From contig JAFEAL010000001.1 of NCBI GenBank assembly GCA_018266435.1, forward strand, positions 62,001 to 126,000: 64,000 nt of DNA. The letters run 5' to 3'. The notes under the pieces are model-generated. The model made no database searches. It was not told the origin of the DNA and saw only the letters and a list, made by a program, of their open reading frames with translations. This document shows, piece by piece, positions 1-7,262 of the stretch; positions within the stretch are counted from its first letter, which is position 1, and each line of letters opens with the position of its first letter. The translations under genes were made by a program, and so were the position numbers. The stretch is from Bacteroidota bacterium (GTDB taxonomy: Bacteria > Bacteroidota > Bacteroidia > Cytophagales > Cyclobacteriaceae).

Positions 1-685
1 TTTTTTCGATGGCATCATTGGGGCAATTCATCAAAATATATTTATTGTTCTGAGCTGATTGAACAGATTGTATCCGAAAAACAAGTTCAGTCAAGATTTT
101 TTCTTTTGCTTCATTCAGTTTTGGATTGGATACAAGCACTGCTTCTGAAGAGATCACCGTCTCCACTTCTTTTAAGCCGTTGCTTAGCAAAGTGCTTCCC
201 GAACTCACAATGTCGCAGATGGCATCGGCCAGCCCAATGCCCGGAGCAATTTCAACTGAGCCGCTGATTTCGTGAATGCCGGCTTCAATTTTATGTTGAT
301 CAAGGAATGTTCGTACCAGGTTAGGGAAGGAGGTAGCAATATTTTTTCCTTGTAACCATTCTGTACCGGTATAGTTTTCAGATCGCAGTACGGCCATTGA
401 GAGACGGCATTTGGCAAAACCGAGTCGTGAAATGATTTTGTTATTCTTCTGTTTTTCGATGACAATGTTTTCACCGATAATTCCCGCGTCTGCTACGCGG
501 TCTTCAATGTATTGCGGAATGTCATCATCGCGCAAAAACAATAATTCCAGATTAAAATTTTCTGCTTGGGTTTTTAACTGGTCTTTGCCATTGTTGAAGT
601 GTATCCCGCTTTCTTTTAATAGCCGGAGCGAGCCTTCTTGAAGCCTTCCTGATTTTTGTATAGCTAATCGTAAACTTGATTCCAT
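1..685 (-). CDS. hisG: ATP phosphoribosyltransferase, first enzyme of histidine synthesis (3' end outside window)
   Basis: The minus-strand frame from the ATG at 685 runs open to the window edge and gives 228 residues of a protein that is usually about 285 long (long form with a C-terminal regulatory domain). The N-terminus (LRLAIQKSGRLQEGSLRLL) and the segments DDIPQYIEDRVADAGIIGEN and EIAPGIGLADAICDIVSSG match HisG, including the PRPP-site region. It condenses ATP and PRPP to phosphoribosyl-ATP in the cytosol. A His-rich leader peptide and a terminator lie immediately upstream, so it is very likely the first gene of the his operon and controlled by attenuation. The missing C-terminus should carry the histidine feedback domain; this cannot be seen here. 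Confidence 0.93.
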   Translation of the reverse strand, partial: MESSLRLAIQKSGRLQEGSLRLLKESGIHFNNGKDQLKTQAENFNLELLFLRDDDIPQYIEDRVADAGIIGENIVIEKQKNNKIISRLGFAKCRLSMAVLRSENYTGTEWLQGKNIATSFPNLVRTFLDQHKIEAGIHEISGSVEIAPGIGLADAICDIVSSGSTLLSNGLKEVETVISSEAVLVSNPKLNEAKEKILTELVFRIQSVQSAQNNKYILMNCPNDAIEK

Positions 686-704
686 GTTTTTATAATTGAT
701 AAAT

Positions 705-732
705 AAAAAAGGCCTGCCTTTTTTGGCAAGCC
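705..732 (-). terminator. his operon attenuator terminator
   Basis: On the minus strand GGCTTGCC (732-725) and GGCAGGCC (718-711) form an 8-bp stem with one G-U pair around an AAAAAA loop, followed by six T (710-705). This is an intrinsic terminator lying between the leader peptide stop (762) and the hisG start (685), the position expected for an attenuator. Confidence 0.9.
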
Positions 733-779
733 TTTATGTTTCATTATTTGCTAGAGCAACATCAAAACATCATCCTGCC
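725..779 (-). promoter_or_regulatory. his operon antiterminator hairpin
   Basis: The leader RNA has an alternative fold that excludes the terminator. GGCAGG (779-774, inside the leader peptide codons for Gly18-Arg19) can pair with CTTGCC (730-725), which is the 5' arm of the terminator. Inside this stem ATGTTT (770-765) pairs with AAACAT (741-736), and TTGC (759-756) pairs with GCAA (751-748) around a TCTA loop. That is 16 bp in three helices. A ribosome stalled on the His codons would leave GGCAGG free. One that reaches the stop codon at 764-762 would cover it and let the terminator form. The pairings are seen directly; the mechanism is inferred from classical attenuators. Confidence 0.75.
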
Positions 780-830
780 GTCCGTTAGGAAGGTATGGTG
801 GTGATGCAGTGTGTGCGTGTTGTTAAACAT
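762..830 (-). CDS. hisL: his operon leader peptide (22 aa, five His)
   Basis: A short frame starts with ATG at 830-828 and stops with TGA at 764-762. It encodes MFNNTHTLHHHHTFLTDG followed by RMMF. Five of its 22 residues are His: His6 and His9 to His12. It lies 76 nt before hisG and ends just before the attenuator hairpins. A frame this short with four consecutive His codons at this place is the hallmark of a ribosome-mediated histidine attenuator. When charged His-tRNA is scarce the ribosome pauses at codons 9-12 and allows hisG transcription. CCTTCC and GGACGG just after the His codons can form an imperfect hairpin overlapping the antiterminator arm, a possible 1:2 protector. Confidence 0.9.
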   Translation of the reverse strand: MFNNTHTLHHHHTFLTDGRMMF

Positions 831-952
831 AACTGTCGCGAAATAATTGAACATTTATCAATTTTCAAATGTTGTGATGAGAAATATTTTTTTGTCTTGT
901 TATTTTGCGTGTAACAATCGTTTTTGTTAATCCTCAGTTATCTTTACACCCT

Positions 953-1981
953 GTGAAAAATTTTGTTAGAGTAGTTGTCTTGCTGTTGTTCATTAGTTGC
1001 CAAAGCCGGGAGTCGCGCATGCAGCAATTTTTACTTAAGGGAAACCTGGCTTCTAAAGAAAAGAACTGGCAGCAGGCACAAAACTATTATGAAGAAGCTC
1101 TCAAATTTAACGATTGCTTTGCTGATGCCTGGAACAACATAGGCACAGTTTATTTTGAACAAAAAAAATACGAGCAAGCATTGGCTAGTTATGACAAGGC
1201 CCTCACCTGCGATCCTCATTTTTTAGAGGCACGTATCAACCGGGCTAACGCTGCGTATGAGCTGAAAGAATATTACCGGTCTATTGATGATTTGGAGAAA
1301 GTCATTGCATCAAAACCCGATACTGCCATTGCTTATTTCACGCTGGGATTGAACTACACCCGGCTTCGAGAGTTTAACAAAGCGCTGCAAGTTTTTTACC
1401 AGGCTCAACAAATTACCGGAAGCGATAAACGTATGAAGATGGAGGCCCTGGTGAATCATGCTATTGTTCGCTATTACCTCAGGCAATATGACTCGGCCAA
1501 AAATGAGTTGCACCGCGCAGCCAAGTTCAATGACCGCGAACCAAATATTTATAACACACTCTCACTGATTGAAACGGATTTAGGACATTATAAAGAAGCT
1601 TTGAACCTAATCAATGAGGCAATCAGGCTTGACCCCAAGCAATCGTATTTTGTAAACAACCGGGGATACATTTATCTTATGCAAAACGAACTGACCCTTG
1701 CTGAATCTGACATTAATGAAAGTATTTCGGCAGATCCAGACAATGCCTGGGCCTATCGTAATAAAGGCATCTTTCACTTGATGAAAAATGAACCTGAACT
1801 TGCCGAACGGTTACTTACTCAGGCTTTAAAACGTGATCCGTTCATAGATAAAATTCATTATTACCTTGGCTTGGCTTACTTAAAAAATGGAAAAAAAGAA
1901 TTGGCTTGCCAGTCGTTTAAAAAATCAAAAGAAGCACAAGACCACCTTCTCACTCCCGATTTGCTGAAAAACTGCAAATGA
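953..1981 (+). CDS. TPR-repeat lipoprotein
   Basis: A protein of about 342 residues made almost entirely of tetratricopeptide repeats (about eight 34-residue units), for example GKY-like units around WNNIGTVYFEQKKYEQALAS and LGLNYTRLREFNKALQVFYQ. The frame is open from a TTG at 905, but I place the start at GTG 953. From there the N-terminus is a clean lipoprotein signal: charged Lys-Asn-Phe, a Val/Leu stretch, and lipobox LFIS-Cys16. It should be a membrane-anchored scaffold for protein-protein contacts; no enzymatic motif is seen. The stop overlaps the next ORF (ATGA, 1978-1981), so the two are translationally coupled. The specific role is unknown. Confidence 0.8.
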   Translation: MKNFVRVVVLLLFISCQSRESRMQQFLLKGNLASKEKNWQQAQNYYEEALKFNDCFADAWNNIGTVYFEQKKYEQALASYDKALTCDPHFLEARINRANAAYELKEYYRSIDDLEKVIASKPDTAIAYFTLGLNYTRLREFNKALQVFYQAQQITGSDKRMKMEALVNHAIVRYYLRQYDSAKNELHRAAKFNDREPNIYNTLSLIETDLGHYKEALNLINEAIRLDPKQSYFVNNRGYIYLMQNELTLAESDINESISADPDNAWAYRNKGIFHLMKNEPELAERLLTQALKRDPFIDKIHYYLGLAYLKNGKKELACQSFKKSKEAQDHLLTPDLLKNCK

Positions 1982-2631
1982 AATTGATTGAGTTAGCTGA
2001 TCGTTTGCAAACCCGGTTGCAACAACCTTTGCCGGGAGCAATGGCCCACGAAATGTTGCGTGCAACTCCTGCCGGATCATTGATACCTAAATTTAATCAT
2101 GCCTCTCAGCCCAGGCCGGGCAGTGTTATCATCCTGTTATACGAAGAGTTTGGTGCCATCCGGTTTCCATTGACCAAACGGCCCGACTACGTGGGCGCAC
2201 ACGCGGGACAGGTGAGTTTGCCCGGTGGAAAAACTGAAAAAAATGAAAATTATATTCAAACTGCCTTGCGAGAATGTGAAGAAGAAATAGGTGTTCCCTC
2301 AGACCATATTCAGGTAATCGGCAAGATCAGTGATTTTTATATTGCCCCGAGTAATTTTATTATTTCTCCTGTAGTGGCTTACAGCACGTCACCACCAGAA
2401 TTCTATCCGCAAGAATCTGAAGTAGCCCGAATCCTCAATGGAAATTTAGACGAGTTGCTCCGCAGCGATGCTATCCATACTCAGGAAATTCTGGCCGCGA
2501 AAAAATACCCTATGATCGCGCCCCACTTTCTTATTGAAGGAGAAATTGTGTGGGGTGCCACTGCCATGATGCTGAACGAGCTCAGGATCATTGTGCAAGA
2601 ACTCAACACCGCTAATAACAAGGCTTTTTGA
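1978..2631 (+). CDS. Nudix hydrolase, CoA pyrophosphatase type
   Basis: A 217-residue Nudix protein. The Nudix box is complete at residues 84-106: Gly84, Glu90, then REC-E-EE-IG-V with catalytic Glu99, Glu102 and Glu103. Immediately before it, residues 66-84 (LTKRPDYVGAHAGQVSLPGG) match the extra UPF0035/NuCoA motif that marks enzymes cleaving CoA and acyl-CoA to 4'-phosphopantetheine and 3',5'-ADP. It is cytosolic, with no signal peptide. It starts inside the last codons of the TPR lipoprotein gene. Substrate assignment rests on the NuCoA motif and is likely, not certain. Confidence 0.85.
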   Translation: MKLIELADRLQTRLQQPLPGAMAHEMLRATPAGSLIPKFNHASQPRPGSVIILLYEEFGAIRFPLTKRPDYVGAHAGQVSLPGGKTEKNENYIQTALRECEEEIGVPSDHIQVIGKISDFYIAPSNFIISPVVAYSTSPPEFYPQESEVARILNGNLDELLRSDAIHTQEILAAKKYPMIAPHFLIEGEIVWGATAMMLNELRIIVQELNTANNKAF

Positions 2632-2655
2632 CTTGCATTGTTTTTAGTACCTTCA
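2628..2655 (+). promoter_or_regulatory. candidate promoter for the S9 peptidase gene
   Basis: TTG (2628-2630), 17 bp, then TACCTTCA (2648-2655) fits the Bacteroidota pattern TTG-N17-23-TAnnTTTG with two changes in the -7 box. It lies across the stop codon of the Nudix gene, 22 bp before the next start. Confidence 0.4.
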
Positions 2656-2677
2656 TCGCCTGTTTACCCAATACCCC

Positions 2678-4591
2678 ATGAAAAAAATTATCCTATCCAT
2701 TTGTGCTTCGGCTGCACTGGCATCCTGTACCACAAAAAATAGTGAGCAACCACACAAACTTTATACCATTCAACAATTTATGGATGTCGTGCCGATCAAC
2801 GGAGGCGCATTCTCTCCCGATGAAACCAAAATCTTAATTAATAGTCGCGCCACAGGTATTTTTAATGCTGTAGAAATTGATATCAAAACCGGTGAGCAAA
2901 AAGCACTAACCCACTCTACCGACAACGCCATTTTTTCGTACAGTTATTTTCCTAAAGACAATCGGTTGCTGTATGGCAGCGATAAAGGAGGAAATGAAAT
3001 CACTCATATTTTTGTACGTGCAACTGATGGCGCGGTTACTGATCTGATTCAAGACACTACCGCTAAAGCTCAATTTGACAGATGGAGCCATGATCAAAAA
3101 CTGATGTACTATTCTCACAACGGTCGCGACAAACGTTTTTTTGATTTATTCAAAGTACAACTGGAAGGCGGGCAGAAGGAGGGGAGAATCTACCCTTCCA
3201 CATTGGTTTATAAAAATGAAAAAGGATTGAGCCCTGACGCCATCTCAAACGATGACCGTTACCTTGCGCTCACGGAAAATATTACCACCAACAATTCGAA
3301 TATGTATTTGCACGATACACAAACCGGCAAAACCAAATTGCTGAGTGAACACACAGGCGATGTGCAATACAATCCGCAATATTTTAGTTTAGACGGGAAG
3401 AAATTATTTTACCTCACCAACGAGGGTAGTGAGTTTATGTACCTGGCCAGCTATGATATGGCTACAGGCGCTAAAGCCAAAGTGGAAGAAGCTCCGTGGG
3501 ATGTAATGTATGCCAGCCTTTCGCACATGGGCAAGTACCGCGTGGTGGCCATCAACAACGATGCCCGCACAGAAATAAATATTTATGACGAGTCGCAAGG
3601 CGGAAAGAAATTGGAAATATCCGGATTGCCCGAAGGAGACATTACCGGTGTAACCATTTCTAATAGTGAGAGATTAATGTCATTTTATGTAAGCAGTTCA
3701 AAATCGCCCAGCAATTTATTTGTTTACGATTTTGAAACAAAAGTTGTAAAACAACTCACCCATACTATGACGAATGAAATTGATGCAAACGATCTTGTGG
3801 CAGGTCAGGTGGTACGTTATAAATCATTTGATGGTATGGAGATACCGGCCTTACTCTATCAGCCTAAGGGAAGCAGTGCCGATGCCAAAGTTCCGTGCCT
3901 GCTGTGGATTCATGGCGGCCCGGGTGGACAAACCAGATTGAATTATTCAGCCTCATTGCAGCACTTAGTTAATCATGGATATGCCATTCTTGCCGTTAAC
4001 AACCGGGGAAGCAGCGGTTACGGCAAAACGTTTTTTGCTGCTGATGACCGCAAGCATGGCAACGAAGACCTGCGTGATTGCATTGAAGCCAAGAAGTTTT
4101 TGGCCACTCTCAACTACATTGACACAACCAAAATTGGTATTTATGGGGGCAGCTATGGTGGATACATGGTGATGGCTGCCCTTACGTTTGCACCTAAAGA
4201 ATTTAAAGTAGGTGTAAATTATTTTGGCGTAACCAACTGGCTGCGCACCTTGAAGAGTGTGCCCCCCTGGTGGGAGTCGTTACGCAAAGCCCTGTACACC
4301 GAAGTGGGCGACCCATCGGTTGATTCCGTAGCGTTGTACAATAAGTCTCCGCTATTTCATGCCGATAAAATCAAGCGCCCGTTCATTGTGTTGCAGGGCA
4401 GCAATGACCCTCGCGTGTTACAGGTTGAGTCCGATGAAATCGTAGCCGCTGCGAAAAAAAACAATGTGCCTGTTGAATACGTGATCTTTCCCGATGAAGG
4501 TCATGGCTTTGTTAAAAAAGAAAACAACATCAAAGCTTCTGAAGAAGTGTTGAAGTTTTTGGATAAATATTTGAAGGGCGGAGGGATGTAA
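2678..4591 (+). CDS. S9 family peptidase (prolyl oligopeptidase-like), lipoprotein
   Basis: 637 residues. The N-terminus MKKIILSICASAALASC is a signal-peptidase II signal with Cys17 as lipid anchor, so the enzyme sits on a membrane facing the periplasm or outside. Residues about 30-370 are a beta-propeller of WD/PD40-type units. Residues about 390-637 are the alpha/beta hydrolase domain with catalytic triad Ser492 (GGSYGGY), Asp577 (GSNDPR) and His609 (DEGHGF), and an oxyanion region HGGPGG. This is the layout of acylaminoacyl- or dipeptidyl-peptidases acting on short peptides. It is 46 bp downstream of the Nudix gene and may have its own promoter. Exact specificity cannot be read. Confidence 0.9.
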   Translation: MKKIILSICASAALASCTTKNSEQPHKLYTIQQFMDVVPINGGAFSPDETKILINSRATGIFNAVEIDIKTGEQKALTHSTDNAIFSYSYFPKDNRLLYGSDKGGNEITHIFVRATDGAVTDLIQDTTAKAQFDRWSHDQKLMYYSHNGRDKRFFDLFKVQLEGGQKEGRIYPSTLVYKNEKGLSPDAISNDDRYLALTENITTNNSNMYLHDTQTGKTKLLSEHTGDVQYNPQYFSLDGKKLFYLTNEGSEFMYLASYDMATGAKAKVEEAPWDVMYASLSHMGKYRVVAINNDARTEINIYDESQGGKKLEISGLPEGDITGVTISNSERLMSFYVSSSKSPSNLFVYDFETKVVKQLTHTMTNEIDANDLVAGQVVRYKSFDGMEIPALLYQPKGSSADAKVPCLLWIHGGPGGQTRLNYSASLQHLVNHGYAILAVNNRGSSGYGKTFFAADDRKHGNEDLRDCIEAKKFLATLNYIDTTKIGIYGGSYGGYMVMAALTFAPKEFKVGVNYFGVTNWLRTLKSVPPWWESLRKALYTEVGDPSVDSVALYNKSPLFHADKIKRPFIVLQGSNDPRVLQVESDEIVAAAKKNNVPVEYVIFPDEGHGFVKKENNIKASEEVLKFLDKYLKGGGM

Positions 4592-4799
4592 TGCGATACG
4601 AATAAAATTTTAAGTTACCCTGTTGGTGAGCATTTGTAACTGGTACGTTTGAGAAAACAAAGGAGTTTATTCAAACAACAACCTAAGATACCTTGAAGCC
4701 GAGAAGCCGATGTAATTGAATAATGACGGCATAACTGTATTTTAAGGTGGTGAATTGGGTGTGCGTTAACAATGTGCCAACAGGAAGTAAACTCAATAA
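4592..4799. other. intergenic region between convergent genes
   Basis: 208 bp between the S9 peptidase stop and the AhpD-like stop. No supported gene. GTTTGA and TCAAAC near 4648-4680 form a weak inverted repeat; no T-tract follows, so I do not call a terminator. Confidence 0.5.
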
Positions 4800-5360
4800 T
4801 TATTTTGTTAATCCGGCATACCGATTTTCAGAAGATAGATAGCCTTTTTCTGCAAGAATCGTGGCTAACCGGGAATAGAAAGCCGGGTCAGTAGGCGTGA
4901 CGCTGGCCAGGCCATCAACCATTCTGTTGTACCATGAAAATAAGGCGGCAATAAACACAGTATCATGAATTTCCAAATCAGTTGCACCTGCTTTCTTGGC
5001 CTGGTCAATCATTTCAGAAGTCACATTTTTTCCACTCACCTGCACAGCTTTAGCAATAATTAAAAGCGCCTTCATTTTATCGCTAACGGAAGAAAGTGCA
5101 ATATCTTTTTTGATGGAGTCGGTAGTTTCTTTTTCTCCCAAAAGCAAATCGGCAGCAGCCGTGTGTGCAGCTGTGCAAAATTTACATTCGTTTCCATGCG
5201 AAACGATGGTGGCTATCAATTCTCGCTCTCCTTGGGTAAGGGTAGAATTGCCACGCAACAAAATGTGTGTTAATTCTCGTATGGGTAAGGCTGTGTCAAG
5301 CCGGTAATTCAGAATACCCGTAATGCCGGGCAATTTTTCGTCAAGGGGTATATGAGGCAT
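4800..5360 (-). CDS. AhpD-like carboxymuconolactone decarboxylase-family protein, copy 1
   Basis: 186 residues, all-helical CMD/AhpD fold. It carries the AhpD-type redox centre: Cys59-Lys-Phe-Cys62 with His66, and upstream Glu45/Glu47 in GERELIA. In AhpD this Glu-Cys-Cys-His relay reduces peroxides through a reversible disulfide, and the length and opening PGITG match the family called peroxidase-related enzymes. It has no signal peptide, so it is cytosolic. It is the last gene of the operon and lies 2 bp after copy 2. It resembles copy 5 most: both share HTAAAD, LLGE and TPTDP-FY-RLA. Reductant and substrate are unknown. Confidence 0.85.
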   Translation of the reverse strand: MPHIPLDEKLPGITGILNYRLDTALPIRELTHILLRGNSTLTQGERELIATIVSHGNECKFCTAAHTAAADLLLGEKETTDSIKKDIALSSVSDKMKALLIIAKAVQVSGKNVTSEMIDQAKKAGATDLEIHDTVFIAALFSWYNRMVDGLASVTPTDPAFYSRLATILAEKGYLSSENRYAGLTK

Positions 5361-5362
5361 GG

Positions 5363-5917
5363 CTATGATTTTATTTTAAATGGTGGGGTAAGGTATCCTT
5401 CTTCAGCCCGTTGTTTTCCCATACGGTCGTACACTTCAAGATCATCGGGGGCCCATGTTGCCAGCCCATCCACATACCGATTGAACATGCAAAAGGTAGC
5501 AGCAATCAAAACTGTATCGTGTATTTCAATATCTGTAGCTCCTTCGTTTCGGGCGGCTTCGATATCGCTTGGCAAAACTTCCTTACCGCTTATTTGTACT
5601 TTACCGGCAATTTTCATCAGTGATTTTAACTTTTTGCTGATTGGGGCATCATCAGGATTTGCTTTTACTTTTTCTACCACATTGCCATTGTGAAGGTGAT
5701 GTTTAGCAATGGCTCCGTGAATGGTAGAGCAGTATTTACAGTGGTTTAAACTGGAAACATAAGTGGCAATTAACTCACGCTCACCCTGACTCAACGTTGG
5801 GTGAGGGGAGTATAACAGTTGTTGAACTAGCCCATTGAGTGGTGCTGCGGTTTCCGGACGATAAATAAACAGGCTTCGTATTCCCGGATATTCTTTTGGT
5901 AAGTTAATGTGTGGCAT
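5363..5917 (-). CDS. AhpD-like carboxymuconolactone decarboxylase-family protein, copy 2
   Basis: 184 residues with the same core as its neighbours: opening PGIRSLFIYRPETA, Glu46/Glu48 in GERELIA, Cys60-Lys-Tyr-Cys63 and His67. The second half has IEIHDTVLIAATFCMFNRYV, followed by DGLATWAPDD. It is closest to copy 3, with which it shares CMFNRYVDGL and TWAP. Family knowledge suggests thiol-dependent peroxide or electrophile reduction in the cytosol; the substrate is not known. It starts 12 bp after the small MetE-like remnant and ends 2 bp before copy 1, so it is co-transcribed with both. Confidence 0.85.
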   Translation of the reverse strand: MPHINLPKEYPGIRSLFIYRPETAAPLNGLVQQLLYSPHPTLSQGERELIATYVSSLNHCKYCSTIHGAIAKHHLHNGNVVEKVKANPDDAPISKKLKSLMKIAGKVQISGKEVLPSDIEAARNEGATDIEIHDTVLIAATFCMFNRYVDGLATWAPDDLEVYDRMGKQRAEEGYLTPPFKIKS

Positions 5918-5929
5918 ATATAAACAAAT

Positions 5930-6073
5930 TTAAAATTTTTTTTCTGCGAGTAGTGTACCTTCAACTCGTGCCAATTCATTTTCAAGGATCGGCCCGTTAG
6001 CATGTGCACCCATTGCTTCGATGAGGTATTTGGGACGTGGAGTGCTTCCCACGGGTACAGTTGCGATTTTCAT
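5930..6073 (-). pseudogene. MetE-like methyltransferase N-terminal remnant (47 aa)
   Basis: A short frame from ATG 6073 to TAA 5930 encodes 47 residues starting MKIATVPVGSTPRPKYLIEA. The VGS-PRP-L-EA pattern resembles the first strand and loop of the catalytic (C-terminal type) domain of cobalamin-independent methionine synthase-like proteins, which normally run to 340 or more residues. Nothing further of that domain follows in any frame before copy 2 begins 12 bp later. I read it as the stump of a gene truncated by deletion or by insertion of an AhpD copy. A real 47-aa peptide cannot be excluded, because the frame is clean and tightly packed in the operon. Confidence 0.5.
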
Positions 6074-6092
6074 AATATTTTCTTTAGGTTAA

Positions 6093-6644
6093 CTATTGTT
6101 TGTATAAATCAAAATTGATGTAGCCTTCAGCTGCCCTTCTCGGCCCGCGCTCCACATAGATGTTGCGGTCTTGTGGCGCCCAGGTTCCCAGCCCATCTAC
6201 GTATCGGTTGAACATGCAAAAAGCGGCAGCGATTAATACGGTATCGTGAATTTCAATATCAGTTGCACCCAATGATTTTGCTTTTTCAATTTGCTCGGTT
6301 GTTACTTGTTTACCCCCATTTTGCACGCTGGCCGCAATGGATAACAACGTCTTTAGTTTATCAGAGAGATCGCTAGATCGATAATCATTTTTTATAGAAT
6401 CAATGTATTGAAGATCACATTGCAGGTAATGCTGGGCAATTCCTCCGTGAGCATTCTGACAGAAAAAACAATTATTGAGAGAGGAGACAAACGTGGCAAT
6501 GAGTTCACGCTCACCCCGCGATAGAGAGTTCTCGCTTCTCAACAAAACTTCAGCCAACTCATTGAGTGGTTTCGCAGTTTCTGGCCTGAAGGCCATCGGC
6601 CCTCGAATGCCGGGGAGTCCTTCGGGTAACTTAATGTGTGCCAT
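6093..6644 (-). CDS. AhpD-like carboxymuconolactone decarboxylase-family protein, copy 3
   Basis: 183 residues: PGIRGPMAFRPETAKPLNEL at the front, Glu45/Glu47 in GERELIA, Cys59-Phe-Phe-Cys62 and His66, then IEIHDTVLIAAAFCMFNRYV, followed by DGLGTWAPQD. All four AhpD redox positions are kept, so it should be an active thiol peroxidase-type protein. It sits between copy 4 (58 bp upstream) and the MetE-like remnant (19 bp downstream) in one transcript. The middle of the protein is the most divergent part among the copies and may set substrate or partner. Confidence 0.85.
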   Translation of the reverse strand: MAHIKLPEGLPGIRGPMAFRPETAKPLNELAEVLLRSENSLSRGERELIATFVSSLNNCFFCQNAHGGIAQHYLQCDLQYIDSIKNDYRSSDLSDKLKTLLSIAASVQNGGKQVTTEQIEKAKSLGATDIEIHDTVLIAAAFCMFNRYVDGLGTWAPQDRNIYVERGPRRAAEGYINFDLYKQ

Positions 6645-6702
6645 TCGGGTTTATAGTTTTAGGTATAATGTGAAGGTCGTTATCAACGCTTTTGCCTGGT
6701 AT

Positions 6703-7248
6703 TTATGAGTTGTGGGGAAGTGCATACCCTTTTTCGCCTAGTCGCACCCCCATTTCTTCATAAGCCTGAGGGTCAGTGGGGGTGAAGCTGGCAAGACCGT
6801 CCACGTAGCGATTGAACATACTGAATGTAGCTGCAAGTAAAACGGTATCATGTATGTCGCGGTCAATAGCACCTTGTCTGCGGGCTTCTTCAACATCTTC
6901 AGGCAAAACATTTTTTCCGTTAACCTGAACTTTTCCGGCTATGTTGAGCAATGCTTTAAGTTTATTGCTGATGGGTGCTGATTGGTAATCGGTCAGCACA
7001 AAATCAACTAGTTGCTTTTTGTCTTTGAAGAGATAACGGGCAGCGGCAGCATGACTGCTCATGCAAAATACACAATCATTGTGCGAAGAAACATACGCGG
7101 CAATCAGCTCACGTTCGGCTTCACTGAGTGGTGACTCGCCACGAAGCAGAACCTGGGCAAGTTCGTACAAATATTGTCCGGTCTCAGGGCGAAACATCAC
7201 TAAACTACGGATTCCGGGAACCCCTTCGGGAACTTGAATGTGTGCCAT
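6703..7248 (-). CDS. AhpD-like carboxymuconolactone decarboxylase-family protein, copy 4
   Basis: 181 residues: MAHIQVPEGVPGIRSLVMFR at the N-terminus, Glu45/Glu47 in AERELIA, Cys59-Val-Phe-Cys62 and His66. It ends like a hybrid of the two subtypes: MFNRYVDGLASFTPTDPQAY combines the FNRYVDGL of copies 2 and 3 with the TPTDP of copies 1 and 5. It is cytosolic, with the redox centre intact. It starts 14 bp after the MFS transporter gene, which suggests that transport and processing are made together. Confidence 0.85.
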   Translation of the reverse strand: MAHIQVPEGVPGIRSLVMFRPETGQYLYELAQVLLRGESPLSEAERELIAAYVSSHNDCVFCMSSHAAAARYLFKDKKQLVDFVLTDYQSAPISNKLKALLNIAGKVQVNGKNVLPEDVEEARRQGAIDRDIHDTVLLAATFSMFNRYVDGLASFTPTDPQAYEEMGVRLGEKGYALPHNS

Positions 7249-7262
7249 GCTATTTTGTTATT

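Noticed and set aside
205..474. 89-aa frame on the minus strand within hisG
   Set aside because: It is another frame of hisG; the hisG frame continues through it with conserved motifs.
905..1981. TTG start at 905 for the TPR lipoprotein
   Set aside because: The 16 extra residues would hide the lipoprotein signal; GTG 953 gives a standard lipobox.
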